Notes under the pieces: generated by a model
Databases searched by the model: none
Told to the model about the DNA's origin: nothing
What the model saw: only the letters and a program-made list of their open reading frames with translations
Shown here: piece by piece, positions 16,391 through 25,845 of the stretch
Position numbering within the stretch: the stretch's first letter is position 1
How the letters are laid out: every line of letters starts with the position of its first letter
Position numbers and translations under genes: made by a program
Source of the DNA: Bacillota bacterium
GTDB lineage: Bacteria; Bacillota; Clostridia; Lachnospirales; Lachnospiraceae
Direction of reading: 5' to 3'
Length of the DNA: 64,000 bases
Assembly (NCBI GenBank): GCA_902363515.1
Contig: CABJAN010000012.1
Span: forward strand, 1-64,000

Positions 16391-17746
16391 ATGAATATAG
16401 AAGAAAGAGTATTTTCCTATATAGAGAAATACAATATGATAGAAGCGGGCAGCCAGGTCATTGTCGGAATTTCCGGCGGGGGGGATTCGGTATGCCTGTT
16501 GTTTTTGTTAAGCAGATATCAGAAAAAGAAATTTTTTCATTTACAGGGGGTTCATGTAAATCATGGTATCCGTGGGCAGGAGGCTTTAAGAGACCAGGAA
16601 TATGCCAGGGAACTGTGTGAAAGGCTGGGCGTACCTTTTACAGTATATACATATTCAGTACCTGATATTGCCGGCAGGGAAAAGCGTTCTCTGGAAGAAA
16701 CCGGAAGAATGGTAAGGCGAAGGGCTTTTGCCGAAAAAGCCGCAAGTCTTGGGGGAAAGACAGTGGTGGCGCTTGCCCATCATGAAAATGACAATGCAGA
16801 AACCGTTCTTCACAATCTTATTCGCGGAACCAAAGTGGCAGGGCTTGGGGGAATACGCCCGGTTCAAAGGACAGAGGAAGGGATTTCCTATGTCCGGCCA
16901 TTGCTGAAAGTCACCAGGGAGGAAATTGAAACGTATTTGAAGCAGCAGCAAATCCCCTGGATGACAGACAGCAGCAATGAGGAAATGGCATATACCAGAA
17001 ACCGGATTCGTCATAAAATTCTGCCGGAGATGGAAAAAATCAATCCCAGAGCTGTAAGACATATTACCCAGGCAGCGGATACCTTTCTGGCTATTGAGGA
17101 ATATCTCAGAGGGCAGGCGGATAGGCTGTATAGAGAATATGTGGAGAAAAAAGAGAATGGATACTGGATACAAAAGGAACTGTTTTTGGAAAAAGAACTG
17201 ATGCAGTCCTATGTGATCCGCATGGTATTGGAGCAAGTGGAAGGGAAGAAACAGGATTTAACAGCCGCCCATGTGGAGAGCATTCTTTCCCTTGGCAGAG
17301 GACGCACGGGAGCTTCTGTATCTCTTCCGGGAGGGGTTCTGGCAAGCCAGGTCTATGGAAACCTTTTAATCCGGGTTCCGGCAGCAGGAAAATTACCTTT
17401 AAAGGAGTTAGAATTTGAGGTTTTTCCGTGGGAAAACCAGCAAATTCCTGAAAAAACATATACGAAATGGTTTGATTATGATAAAATAAAAAGTAGTCTT
17501 GAAATCCGGCACAGGAAGCCGGGAGATTTTCTCACAGTAACAGAAGCAGGAGGAAAGAAAAAATTAAAAGACTATATGATTGACTGTAAAATTCCAAGAG
17601 AAGAGAGGGAGAATTTAACCCTTCTGGCTGATGCAGGCCATATCCTCTGGATTGTGGGATACCGGATCAGCCAGTATTATAAAGTAACCAGTCAGACAAA
17701 AACAGTGTTAAAAGTACATGTTAAAGGAGTAGACGAAGATGAGTGA
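16391..17746 (+). CDS. tRNA(Ile)-lysidine synthase
   Basis: A 451-residue TilS, which changes C34 of tRNA-Ile(CAU) to lysidine so that it reads AUA. The N-type ATP-pyrophosphatase P-loop is GISGGGDSVCLL, and the family motifs VNHGIRG, AHHENDNAETVLHNLIRGT and RNRIRHKILP follow. A substrate-binding domain and a small C-terminal TilS_C domain (about 375-450, RHRKPGDFL) complete the long form. It overlaps hpt by 8 bp; the tilS-hpt-ftsH order is conserved in Firmicutes. Confidence 0.95.
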   Translation: MNIEERVFSYIEKYNMIEAGSQVIVGISGGGDSVCLLFLLSRYQKKKFFHLQGVHVNHGIRGQEALRDQEYARELCERLGVPFTVYTYSVPDIAGREKRSLEETGRMVRRRAFAEKAASLGGKTVVALAHHENDNAETVLHNLIRGTKVAGLGGIRPVQRTEEGISYVRPLLKVTREEIETYLKQQQIPWMTDSSNEEMAYTRNRIRHKILPEMEKINPRAVRHITQAADTFLAIEEYLRGQADRLYREYVEKKENGYWIQKELFLEKELMQSYVIRMVLEQVEGKKQDLTAAHVESILSLGRGRTGASVSLPGGVLASQVYGNLLIRVPAAGKLPLKELEFEVFPWENQQIPEKTYTKWFDYDKIKSSLEIRHRKPGDFLTVTEAGGKKKLKDYMIDCKIPREERENLTLLADAGHILWIVGYRISQYYKVTSQTKTVLKVHVKGVDEDE

Positions 17747-18260
17747 AAAAATTCGTGAATTGTTAAGTGAAGAAGCAGTAGATCAGAGAATCTGTGAAAT
17801 TGGAGAACAGATTAGCAAAGATTATGAAGGAAAGAGTATTCATTTAATCTGCGTGTTAAAGGGTGGAGTTTTCTTTACCTGTGAACTGGCAAAGAGAATT
17901 TCTGTTCCGGTTAGTATGGACTTTATGTCTGTTTCCAGCTATGGAGATGATACCAGCTCCAGCGGAGTTGTGCGTATTGTGAAAGATCTGGATGAGACCA
18001 TTGAAGGCAAAGATGTTCTGATTGTGGAGGATATCATTGATTCAGGAAGAACACTCAGCCATTTAATGGAAATTCTGAAACAGAGAAAGCCAAACAGTAT
18101 GCGTCTGTGTACCCTTCTTGACAAGCCGGAAAGAAGAGTTAAGGATGTGAAGGTGGATTATGTATGCTTTAATATCCCGGACGAATTTGTAGTGGGCTAT
18201 GGACTTGATTATGCCCAGAAATATAGAAATCTTCCATACATTGGTGTGGTAGAACTTTAA
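17739..18260 (+). CDS. Hypoxanthine phosphoribosyltransferase
   Basis: A 173-residue purine salvage enzyme forming IMP or GMP from base plus PRPP. The PRPP motif is [21 protein letters not shown] and the C-terminal [19 protein letters not shown] loop are typical of Hpt. It overlaps the end of tilS and is 26 bp ahead of ftsH. The TilS-HprT pair interacts and activates ftsH transcription in B. subtilis, which gives the conserved order meaning. Confidence 0.95.
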   Translation: MSEKIRELLSEEAVDQRICEIGEQISKDYEGKSIHLICVLKGGVFFTCELAKRISVPVSMDFMSVSSYGDDTSSSGVVRIVKDLDETIEGKDVLIVEDIIDSGRTLSHLMEILKQRKPNSMRLCTLLDKPERRVKDVKVDYVCFNIPDEFVVGYGLDYAQKYRNLPYIGVVEL

Positions 18261-18286
18261 GAATTCCGGAAAGGAGAAAGAAAGAA

Positions 18287-20095
18287 GTGAATAGACAGGC
18301 AAGAAGCTGGCTGCCTACGGTGTTGTTGTTTTTGGGATTTTTACTGGTTATTAGTATGGTGCTGAAACAGGCTTCCAGGAATACGGATTTCACAGAACAG
18401 GACTTTGAGCAGGCGCTTTCACAGAAGCAGGTAATTGAGGTACACATTCAGCCAAACAGAGAGGTTCCAACCGGAAAGGTTATTGTGAAAACAAAGGATG
18501 GAAGGGATAAGAGCTTCTATTCTCTGGATGTTAAGGAAGTCCAGGAAATGGTAGAGGAGGCCGGTATTTCCAGAATTTATGTGGGAGAAGTGCCAAGGGA
18601 TAACCTTTTTATGTCCTCCATTTTGCCTTTGCTGATTACAGGTGGCATGATTATTTTTGTGATTACCATGATGAATCGTCAGATGTCCGGAGGCGGCAAC
18701 AATAAAATGATGAATTTCGGAAAAAGCCGGGCAAGGATGTCTACAGATGCAGATAAAAAAGTAACCTTTAAGGATGTGGCAGGGCTTCAGGAGGAAAAAG
18801 AAGAATTAGAGGAAATTGTAGATTTCTTAAAGGATCCTCAGAAATATACCAAGGTAGGAGCCAGAATTCCAAAAGGTGTTCTTCTGGTTGGCCCTCCGGG
18901 TACTGGTAAGACCCTGCTTGCAAAGGCTGTAGCCGGAGAAGCCGGAGTACCGTTTTTCTCTATTTCCGGTTCTGATTTCGTGGAAATGTTTGTTGGTGTG
19001 GGAGCTTCCAGAGTAAGAGATTTATTTGAAGAAGCTAAAAAAAATGCGCCTTGTATTGTGTTTATTGATGAAATTGACGCAGTTGCCAGAAGAAGAGGCA
19101 CAGGTATGGGCGGCGGTCATGATGAAAGAGAGCAGACCCTGAACCAGTTGCTGGTAGAAATGGATGGTTTTGGCGTTAATGAAGGAATTATTGTGATGTC
19201 TGCCACCAACCGTGTAGATATTCTGGACCCGGCGATTCTCCGCCCCGGACGTTTTGACCGGAAAGTGGGAGTCGGAAAGCCGGATGTTCAGGGAAGAGAA
19301 GAGATTCTGAAGGTTCACGCAGCGAAAAAGCCTCTGGGCGAAGATGTGGATTTAAAGGAACTGGCAAGAACCACCGCAGGTTATACGGGAGCAGATTTGG
19401 AAAACCTTATGAATGAAGCGGCAATCCACACTGCAAAGGACGGAAGATATTTTATTAACCAGAGTGATGTGCGTCAGGCATTTATAAAAACAGGAATCGG
19501 CGCGGAGAAAAAGAGCCGCGTGATTTCAGAAGAAGAGAAGAGAATTACAGCTTACCATGAGGCAGGTCATGCGATTTTGTTCCATGTGCTTCCAAAGATG
19601 GAATCCGTGCATACTATTTCCATTATTCCCACGGGTATGGGGGCGGCAGGTTATACCATGCCTCTGCCCAAAGCAGATGAAATGTTTAACAGCAAGGAAA
19701 AGATGCGGGAACACATTGTAGTATCCTTAGGAGGCCGCGCGGCAGAGGAAATGATTTTCAAAGATGTTACAACAGGCGCATCCCAGGATATTAAACAGGC
19801 AACACAGATGGCAAGAGCCATGGTAACACAGTATGGTATGTCAGACAAAGTGGGAATGATTCACTATGGCAGTGATGATGATGAAGTTTTCATTGGAAGA
19901 GACCTGGCACATACCAGAAATTATGCAGAACAGACAGCGGCTCTCATTGATGCAGAAGTGAAGCATTTGATTGATGAGGCATATGCAGAAGCAAAGAGTC
20001 TGATTAGCCAGCATGAAGAGGTACTTCATAAGTGCGCGGATTTACTTCTGGAAAAAGAAAAAATCGGCCAGGAAGAGTTTGAAGCTTTATTTTAG
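18287..20095 (+). CDS. ATP-dependent zinc metalloprotease FtsH
   Basis: A 602-residue membrane AAA+ protease that removes damaged or regulatory membrane proteins. Two membrane segments (about 7-24 and 108-127) flank a small outside domain. The AAA module has Walker A GPPGTGKT (about 203), Walker [10 protein letters not shown] and the [11 protein letters not shown]. The zinc site is HEAGH at 424-428 with a later Asp ligand. Start codon GTG 18287 follows AAAGGAGAAAG. Last gene of the tilS-hpt-ftsH string, it is closed by the terminator near 20300. Confidence 0.95.
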   Translation: MNRQARSWLPTVLLFLGFLLVISMVLKQASRNTDFTEQDFEQALSQKQVIEVHIQPNREVPTGKVIVKTKDGRDKSFYSLDVKEVQEMVEEAGISRIYVGEVPRDNLFMSSILPLLITGGMIIFVITMMNRQMSGGGNNKMMNFGKSRARMSTDADKKVTFKDVAGLQEEKEELEEIVDFLKDPQKYTKVGARIPKGVLLVGPPGTGKTLLAKAVAGEAGVPFFSISGSDFVEMFVGVGASRVRDLFEEAKKNAPCIVFIDEIDAVARRRGTGMGGGHDEREQTLNQLLVEMDGFGVNEGIIVMSATNRVDILDPAILRPGRFDRKVGVGKPDVQGREEILKVHAAKKPLGEDVDLKELARTTAGYTGADLENLMNEAAIHTAKDGRYFINQSDVRQAFIKTGIGAEKKSRVISEEEKRITAYHEAGHAILFHVLPKMESVHTISIIPTGMGAAGYTMPLPKADEMFNSKEKMREHIVVSLGGRAAEEMIFKDVTTGASQDIKQATQMARAMVTQYGMSDKVGMIHYGSDDDEVFIGRDLAHTRNYAEQTAALIDAEVKHLIDEAYAEAKSLISQHEEVLHKCADLLLEKEKIGQEEFEALF

Positions 20096-20421
20096 ACAGA
20101 TTTTATGCAGAATTATGGAGGGTGTCAGGGGAAGAAAGATAGGGGTATGTAAAAAATACTCAAAAAATTCTTTCAAAAAAAAGCAAGATTGTGCAGACTT
20201 TTTCGGGGGCTCATGGTATTATAATAACTGTAAAAACCCCCCAATACATTATATAGTTTTTGCTACACCCCATAAGAAGAAATACCTTCTCCAAAAACGC
20301 CAATCGAAAGATTGGCGTTTTTACTTGCATAACATATGGTGGTAGGATAGAATAAGAATAGAGACAGTAATTCGGCAAAGCAAAGGATTCATTTAGTTTT
20401 GCAGAAAAGAGAGGATGCAGT
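20096..20421 (+). other. Intergenic region between ftsH and the GH13 gene
   Basis: No gene is supported in these 326 bases. It holds a TATAAT at 20220-20225 without a good -35, a G5/C6 pair of runs (20205-20209 and 20237-20242) that could close a weak stem, the terminator at 20293-20322, and the AGAGAGGATG ribosome site of the GH13 gene. A promoter for the GH13 gene must lie after 20322 but none is clear. Confidence 0.5.
20293..20322. terminator. Strong intrinsic terminator
   Basis: AAAAACGCCAATC and GATTGGCGTTTTT form a 13-bp perfect stem closed by a GAAA tetraloop. The symmetric A and T runs allow termination in both directions. Confidence 0.9.
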
Positions 20422-22530
20422 ATGAATTACGAAAACCTAGTGGATGCTAGAAAAGTTCAGGAATATGTGGCGAATATGCGTCCGAATTTTAACAAACGTG
20501 CAGTATTTAGTGATGAAACGGAAAATTATAGAACACCAGTAGAACCACAGCCGGGAGAGGCTGTGAATATCCGGATTCGTACTAAGAAAAATAACGTAGA
20601 TTTTGTATATCTTATATGCGGGGAAGAGAAAAAGCAGATGAATCTTGTGGAATCAAAGGATGGTTTTGATTACTATGGAATCACCTTACAGGTGGAGACA
20701 GAGACCATTCACTATTATTTTGAGATTATTTCCGGGAAGATTCATTGTTTTTATAATAAAAGCGGCGTGACCAGGGAAGTGGATGAGCATTATTCCTTTG
20801 GCATTGTGCCTGGATTTCAGACGCCGGATTGGGCAAAAGGCGCTGTGATGTATCAGATTTTTGTAGACCGTTTTTGCAATGGGGATGCCTCTAATGATGT
20901 GGTTACCGGAGAATATTGTTATATTGATGAAAAGGTAAAAAAGGTGGAGGACTGGAACCGTCCGCCACAGGCCATGGATGTCCGCGATTTTTATGGGGGC
21001 GATTTACAGGGAGTCTGGGATAAATTAGATTATTTGCAGGACTTAGGTGTGGAAGTGATATATTTTAACCCGGTGTTTGTTTCCCCTTCCAACCATAAAT
21101 ATGATTGTCAGGATTATGACTATATTGACCCTCATTATGGAAAAATTGTAGCAGATGGGGGAGAGCCTCTTCAGGACTGGGATAAGGAGAATGCCCATGC
21201 GTCAAAGTATATTCAGCGTGTAACCAGGCGTGAAAACCTGGAGGCCAGCAATGATTTCTTTGCCAGACTGGTGGAAGAAATACACAGGCGTGGCATGAAG
21301 GTTATTCTGGACGGTGTGTTTAACCACTGTGGCTCTTTTAATAAATGGCTGGACAAGGAACGGATTTATGAGAACCAGGAGGGCTATGAGAAGGGGGCTT
21401 ACATTTCTGCTGACAGTCCTTACCGCAGCTTTTTCCGTTTTCATAATGACAGAGACTGGCCTTATAATCCTTACTATGATGGCTGGTGGGGACATGATAC
21501 CCTGCCAAAGTTGAATTATGAGGACTCACCGCGTTTGTATGAGTATATTATGCATATTGCAAGGAAGTGGGTTTCACCGCCGTATAATGTGGATGGATGG
21601 CGTCTGGATGTGGCTGCGGATCTGGGTCACAGCAATGAATACAACCATCAATTTTGGCGGGATTTCAGAAGAAATGTAAAGGAAGCCAACCCCAATGCTG
21701 TGATTCTGGCAGAACATTACGGAGTGGCAAAGTCCTGGCTGGAAGGCGACCAGTGGGATACGGTTATGAACTATGATGCATTTATGGAGCCTGTCACCTG
21801 GTTTCTCACAGGAATGGAGAAGCACAGTGATGAATACAGTGAGGCCATGTATGGAAACAGCGACTGCTTTATCGGGGCCATGAATTACCATATGGCGAAC
21901 TTTTATGCCCCGTCCCTGATGTGTGCCATGAATGAGCTGTCTAATCATGACCATTCCAGATTTCTGACCAGAACCAATCACAAGGTAGGGCGTGTGGGAA
22001 ATCTGGGAAGCCAGGCAGCAGAAGAAGGTATTAATAAGGCAGTGTTTCGGGAAGCAGTGATGATACAAATGACCTGGCCGGGAGCGCCTACCATTTATTA
22101 CGGAGATGAGGCAGGCATGTGCGGGTTTACAGACCCGGATAACAGGCGAACCTTCCCCTGTGGGAGAGAAGATCAGGAACTGATTACCTATCACAAAGAA
22201 ATGATACAGATTCACAAAGAGAACCGGGAGCTGGTGACAGGTTCCCTGAAATTTCTGTCTAATGACTATCAGTTGTTGTGCTACGGAAGATTTACAGACC
22301 GGGAAAAGACCGTTGTTACCTTAAACAACAGCAATGCCACAAAAATGGTAGAACTGTCTGTATGGGAGCTGGGGATTCCGCGAAATAAAACAGTGCGTTT
22401 CCGTCAGCTTATGGTAACCGGAGACTTTGGATTCAGTATGGTAAGAAAAATACACGAATGCAAGGCAGGAGTTCTGCAATTAGAAGTACCATCCCATGGA
22501 GGAATCCTGGTGCGGTGCGTATTGGAATAG
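20422..22530 (+). CDS. GH13 alpha-glucan hydrolase (neopullulanase/cyclomaltodextrinase-like)
   Basis: A 702-residue cytoplasmic alpha-amylase-family enzyme; no signal peptide is seen. A beta-rich N-terminal domain (about 20-130) resembles CBM34, typical of neopullulanase/maltogenic amylase types. The barrel begins WAKGAVMYQIFVDRF, and the catalytic triad can be placed: nucleophile D396 (DGWRLDVAAD), acid/base E431 (ILAEHYG) and D510 (NELSNHDHSRF). It would cut imported maltooligosaccharides. It is followed by a structured RNA element and then by a sugar ABC transporter, so it is a neighbour in function but probably a separate transcript. Confidence 0.9.
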   Translation: MNYENLVDARKVQEYVANMRPNFNKRAVFSDETENYRTPVEPQPGEAVNIRIRTKKNNVDFVYLICGEEKKQMNLVESKDGFDYYGITLQVETETIHYYFEIISGKIHCFYNKSGVTREVDEHYSFGIVPGFQTPDWAKGAVMYQIFVDRFCNGDASNDVVTGEYCYIDEKVKKVEDWNRPPQAMDVRDFYGGDLQGVWDKLDYLQDLGVEVIYFNPVFVSPSNHKYDCQDYDYIDPHYGKIVADGGEPLQDWDKENAHASKYIQRVTRRENLEASNDFFARLVEEIHRRGMKVILDGVFNHCGSFNKWLDKERIYENQEGYEKGAYISADSPYRSFFRFHNDRDWPYNPYYDGWWGHDTLPKLNYEDSPRLYEYIMHIARKWVSPPYNVDGWRLDVAADLGHSNEYNHQFWRDFRRNVKEANPNAVILAEHYGVAKSWLEGDQWDTVMNYDAFMEPVTWFLTGMEKHSDEYSEAMYGNSDCFIGAMNYHMANFYAPSLMCAMNELSNHDHSRFLTRTNHKVGRVGNLGSQAAEEGINKAVFREAVMIQMTWPGAPTIYYGDEAGMCGFTDPDNRRTFPCGREDQELITYHKEMIQIHKENRELVTGSLKFLSNDYQLLCYGRFTDREKTVVTLNNSNATKMVELSVWELGIPRNKTVRFRQLMVTGDFGFSMVRKIHECKAGVLQLEVPSHGGILVRCVLE

Positions 22531-22558
22531 AATTAGATATCGGAGTCAGGAAACTAGA

Positions 22559-22678
22559 AATAGATCCAGAATACGGATACGGTTTTCGCAAATTTGTCGA
22601 GTACGCTTTGAGACTACAGGCTCAAAGGGAAGGCAGACTGAGCGTAACATGTATTCGTGTTCTGGATTATTTTTTTTA
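22559..22678 (+). ncRNA. Structured intergenic element, copy 1 (unrecognised)
   Basis: A long imperfect stem (22564-22584 with 22646-22667) with G-U pairs encloses a conserved core at about 22594-22643. The core holds the hairpin CTTTGAG-ACTACAGG-CTCAAAG. The 3' arm runs straight into TATTTTTTTTATC, and the preceding AAATA can pair with it, so copy 1 can act as a terminator. The core is shared with 29943-30046. It starts about 30 bases after the GH13 stop codon and ends before the candidate promoter of the next gene, so it is a 3' element rather than a riboswitch for the transporter. No known RNA class is recognised. Confidence 0.65.
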
Positions 22679-22740
22679 TCTTCCAGAAAAAATGTTAGGA
22701 ATCATAAAAATGTGCAATTTTATCCTGGAAAAAATACACG

Positions 22741-22746
22741 TATAAT
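22741..22746 (+). promoter_or_regulatory. -10 element of the sugar-transporter operon
   Basis: TATAAT, 27 bp before the start codon of the solute-binding protein and downstream of the structured element. No convincing -35 is visible, so expression may depend on an activator, for example the YesN-type regulator encoded at 30176. Confidence 0.4.
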
Positions 22747-22772
22747 AAAGACAAACAAAGGAGGAGTAAACC

Positions 22773-24038
22773 ATGAAGAAAAAAATCATTAGCGTGGTAT
22801 TATGTGCGGCTATGGCAGCCGGAGTGTTAGCAGGATGCGGAGCAAAGGGCTCTGACAGCAAATCAGAAAAAACAAGTGACGGAAAAACAAAAATCAGAAT
22901 GACTTACTGGAACAGTGAAGATACCGTGAAGTCACTGTTAGAGTATCTGGAAAAAGAAGTGCCGGATGTAACGGTAGAATTCCAGTTTATTGATAATTCC
23001 AACTACGACACAGTGGTTGATACACAGTTATCTGCAGAGGAAGGTCCGGACATTATTTGTGAATCACCAGCATCTGCATTAAAACATGCAAAACTTGGAT
23101 ATTTGGAAGAATTAGATGAGCTGGGAGCAAAATATTCAGAAGCAGGAACGAATGTGTATAGCTATGATGGTGGTGTCTATGCACTTCCAGGAATCAGCTG
23201 GTTTGAAGGAATCTATTTTAATAAGCAAATGTTTGAAGAAAACAACATTGCACTTCCGACTACTTTTGACGAATATATTGATGTTTGCAAGAAGTTCCAA
23301 GAATTAGGTGTGAAACCTTTGGCAGCAGGTCTGAAATCCTGGGAACCTATGCTTAAAAATTCCATGGCATTTGTTGCAGCAGAGTACCTTTCCACAGAAA
23401 AAGGGAAAAACTTTGGGGAAGAATACAGAGAAGGAAAAACAACACTGGATGGAAACTGGAATCCATATTTGGAAAAATGGTCTGAAATGATTACAGAGGG
23501 TATTTATACCGAAGATATGGTGGGAATTGACCATGATCAGGCATTGGAAGAATTTGCAACAGGAAAAGCGGCTATGTTCTGTTCTGGACCATGGGATTTA
23601 GAAACCATTCAGGAAAAGAACCCGGAACTTGTGATTGATATGATGCCGTTTTATGGAACAAAAGCAAGTGATGGATGGCTGATTGGCGGACCTGGCTGTG
23701 GCTTTGCAGTGAATAAATCTTCTGAAAACAAAGAAGCGGCTATGAAAGTTCTGGAAGCAATCTCTACGGTAGAAGGTCAGAAAGCATTCTGGCAGGATAA
23801 CCAGGGTGGTTCTTCTTATCTGGAAGGCGCAGAGTTTGATTTACCGGAAGCATACGCAAGCGCTTCCAAAGCTCTGGAAGCAGGAAATGTATACTGTCCA
23901 TGGAATGAATGGGGAGATGCAGCAAGCGCTCACGAAACTTATGGAACTCAGATGCAGTCTTATCTCCTTGGAGAACAGGACTTATCTACTACCTTGAAGA
24001 ATGTAGATGCATCTGTAAAAGAACTGCTTGAAAAATAA
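22773..24038 (+). CDS. Sugar ABC transporter substrate-binding lipoprotein
   Basis: A 421-residue family 1 extracellular solute-binding protein. The signal peptide ends in the lipobox LAGC (Cys about 22), so it is lipid-anchored outside the membrane. Motifs include the early RMTYWNSEDT and GIYFNKQMFEEN segments common in CUT1 binding proteins. Given the neighbouring GH13 and GH65 enzymes, an alpha-glucoside is the likely ligand, by context only. RBS AAAGGAGGAG is strong. A hairpin with T run separates it from the permease genes. Confidence 0.9.
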   Translation: MKKKIISVVLCAAMAAGVLAGCGAKGSDSKSEKTSDGKTKIRMTYWNSEDTVKSLLEYLEKEVPDVTVEFQFIDNSNYDTVVDTQLSAEEGPDIICESPASALKHAKLGYLEELDELGAKYSEAGTNVYSYDGGVYALPGISWFEGIYFNKQMFEENNIALPTTFDEYIDVCKKFQELGVKPLAAGLKSWEPMLKNSMAFVAAEYLSTEKGKNFGEEYREGKTTLDGNWNPYLEKWSEMITEGIYTEDMVGIDHDQALEEFATGKAAMFCSGPWDLETIQEKNPELVIDMMPFYGTKASDGWLIGGPGCGFAVNKSSENKEAAMKVLEAISTVEGQKAFWQDNQGGSSYLEGAEFDLPEAYASASKALEAGNVYCPWNEWGDAASAHETYGTQMQSYLLGEQDLSTTLKNVDASVKELLEK

Positions 24039-24057
24039 AAAGGAAATTTGAAAAAGG

Positions 24058-24094
24058 TGCCTCTCGCGTCCAAGGTGGCGCAGAGGCATTTTTT
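24058..24094 (+). terminator. Attenuator-like terminator between binding-protein and permease genes
   Basis: A stem of TGCCTCT with AGAGGCA (24058-24064 with 24082-24088), extended by GCG/CGC inside, is followed by six Ts. It lies inside the operon, so partial termination would give more binding protein than permease, a common arrangement in ABC importer operons. Confidence 0.7.
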
Positions 24095-24112
24095 GCCCTC
24101 AGGAGGATCATC

Positions 24113-25012
24113 ATGACAAGAAAAAAGAAATTACGGGCAGGAGAACTGGGAAAATATTTCCTTGTTTTTATCATTCCTGCGTTAGTGGTTTATCTGGTAT
24201 TCAGTATTACACCATTTCTCTACACCATTTATTACAGCTTTACCGATTATACAGATATGAATCCCATCCATCTGAATTTTGTGGGACTGAAGAATTACCT
24301 AAAAGTTTTTGAAACTCCGGTTATGATGACAGCCATTAAAAATTCAGTTGTGTATGCCATTTTACTCACTGGTTTTCAGACTATTCTGGGACTTCCTCTG
24401 GCAGTGGTGTTAAACCGGAAGCTGAAAAGCAGAAATATCCTGCGTGCAGTATTTTTCTTCCCGGCAGTATTTAGTTCTCTGATTATCGGATATTTGTGGA
24501 ACTTTATTATGTCCTCTTCTGACTTTGGTTTAATCAATAATATTCTTCATCAGTTAGGATTTGGAACAGTGAATTTTTTCACTTCCAAAACAGCCTTGTA
24601 TTCTGTTATCTTCACACAGATTTGGCAGTGGACAGGATGGGCCATGGTTATTTTCCTGGCAAATCTCCAGGGAATTGCGCCGGAACTTTATGAAGCAGCA
24701 GAAATTGACGGAGCCAATGGAATCCAGAAATTTTTCTATGTTACCTTACCACTTATGTGTCCATCTGTGAAGATTGTAGTGGTGACAGGTCTTATTGGCG
24801 GTATGAAAGTCTTTGATATTATTTATTCCATGACATCAGGAGGCCCTGGGGATGCAACCCAGACCGTTATGACGGTTATGATGAAAAAGGGAATTTCCGA
24901 AGGCTTCTACAGTACAGGCGCTGCCTTTGGTGTGTGCTTCTTTGTGATTGTATTAGCAATCAGTGCAGTGGTAACAAAACTTATGGGGAAATGGAGTGAC
25001 GCAATACAATGA
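24113..25012 (+). CDS. CUT1 sugar ABC permease (MalF/UgpA-like)
   Basis: A 299-residue inner-membrane protein with about six membrane segments, the first at about 18-38. The EAA loop that contacts the ATPase reads YEAAEIDGANGIQKFFYVTLP. RBS AGGAGG lies before ATG 24113. It overlaps the next permease gene by 4 bp. No ATPase gene is present in the locus, so an MsmK-type shared ATPase encoded elsewhere probably energises the importer. Confidence 0.92.
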   Translation: MTRKKKLRAGELGKYFLVFIIPALVVYLVFSITPFLYTIYYSFTDYTDMNPIHLNFVGLKNYLKVFETPVMMTAIKNSVVYAILLTGFQTILGLPLAVVLNRKLKSRNILRAVFFFPAVFSSLIIGYLWNFIMSSSDFGLINNILHQLGFGTVNFFTSKTALYSVIFTQIWQWTGWAMVIFLANLQGIAPELYEAAEIDGANGIQKFFYVTLPLMCPSVKIVVVTGLIGGMKVFDIIYSMTSGGPGDATQTVMTVMMKKGISEGFYSTGAAFGVCFFVIVLAISAVVTKLMGKWSDAIQ

Positions 25013-25839
25013 AAAAAGAAAAAAGAAATCTCATTATTACGGAAATTGTTATGGTTGCCATTGCAATCATCTGGTTTATACCTATCTACTATTTGATTGT
25101 AACAACCTTAAAAGGTTCTCAGGAAGCAACTTTAAATCCCCTTGGACTGCCAAGAGAGCTGCGCCTTGATAATTATGTGAATGCCTGGATTAATATGGAA
25201 TTTCCAAGAGCATTTGGAAATACCTTTTTTATCACAGCAACAGCAGTGTTATTGATTGTAATTTTTGGTTCCATGGCAGGATATGCCCTGGCAAGAACCA
25301 AATCTAAAATGGGAACCAGATTGTTTTTACTGTTTCTGGCAGGCTTGATTGTTCCTTTCCAGATGAATATCGTCAGCTTATATAAGATCGTAAAGAGTTT
25401 TGGAATTATGAATACCCTGTGGTCTGTTATTTTAGTCGATGTAGCTATTAATACGCCTCAGGCGGTGTTTTTGTTCAAAGAATTTATTGAATCTACCGTT
25501 CCAAAGGAATTAGAGGAAGCAGCTTCCATTGATGGATGTTCTGTAATTCCAAGATTTTTCAAGATTGTTTTGCCTTTATTAAAACCAGTTATTTCTACGG
25601 TTGTCATTATTGTAACCTTAAATGTATGGAATGAATTTATGACACCTCTGCTGTTTTTACAGAGCAGGGAAAACGATGTGATTCTTCAGGAAGTAACCAG
25701 AAATATCGGGCAGTTTGCAACAGACTGGACTGCTTTGTTCCCAATGCTTATGCTGGGCGTAGCGCCTCTTATGATTTTCTATGTGTTTATGCAGAAATAT
25801 ATTATTGCCGGTGTTGCGGCAGGGGCTGTGAAAGGATGA
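25009..25839 (+). CDS. CUT1 sugar ABC permease (MalG-like)
   Basis: A 276-residue partner permease with about six membrane segments. The EAA loop is LEEAASIDGCSVIPRFFKIVLP, here shown only in part as EEAASIDGCSVIPRFF, and the C-terminus ends in the usual GVAAGAVKG. It overlaps the previous gene by ATGA, so the two are translationally coupled. It is followed after 6 bp by the PIG-L gene, showing that the deacetylase belongs to the same operon. Confidence 0.92.
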   Translation: MKKEKRNLIITEIVMVAIAIIWFIPIYYLIVTTLKGSQEATLNPLGLPRELRLDNYVNAWINMEFPRAFGNTFFITATAVLLIVIFGSMAGYALARTKSKMGTRLFLLFLAGLIVPFQMNIVSLYKIVKSFGIMNTLWSVILVDVAINTPQAVFLFKEFIESTVPKELEEAASIDGCSVIPRFFKIVLPLLKPVISTVVIIVTLNVWNEFMTPLLFLQSRENDVILQEVTRNIGQFATDWTALFPMLMLGVAPLMIFYVFMQKYIIAGVAAGAVKG

Positions 25840-25845
25840 TGAAGC

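Noticed and set aside
22594..22643. Shared peptide LRLQAQRE...RLS in frames at 22600 and 29990 as a conserved protein motif
   Set aside because: The similarity is at RNA level; the frames are short and the flanking sequence forms paired stems, so the peptide is a by-product.
22559..22678. 5' riboswitch controlling the sugar transporter
   Set aside because: A -10 element lies downstream of the element and copy 1 ends in a T run without an alternative antiterminator; the position fits a 3' element of the preceding gene.
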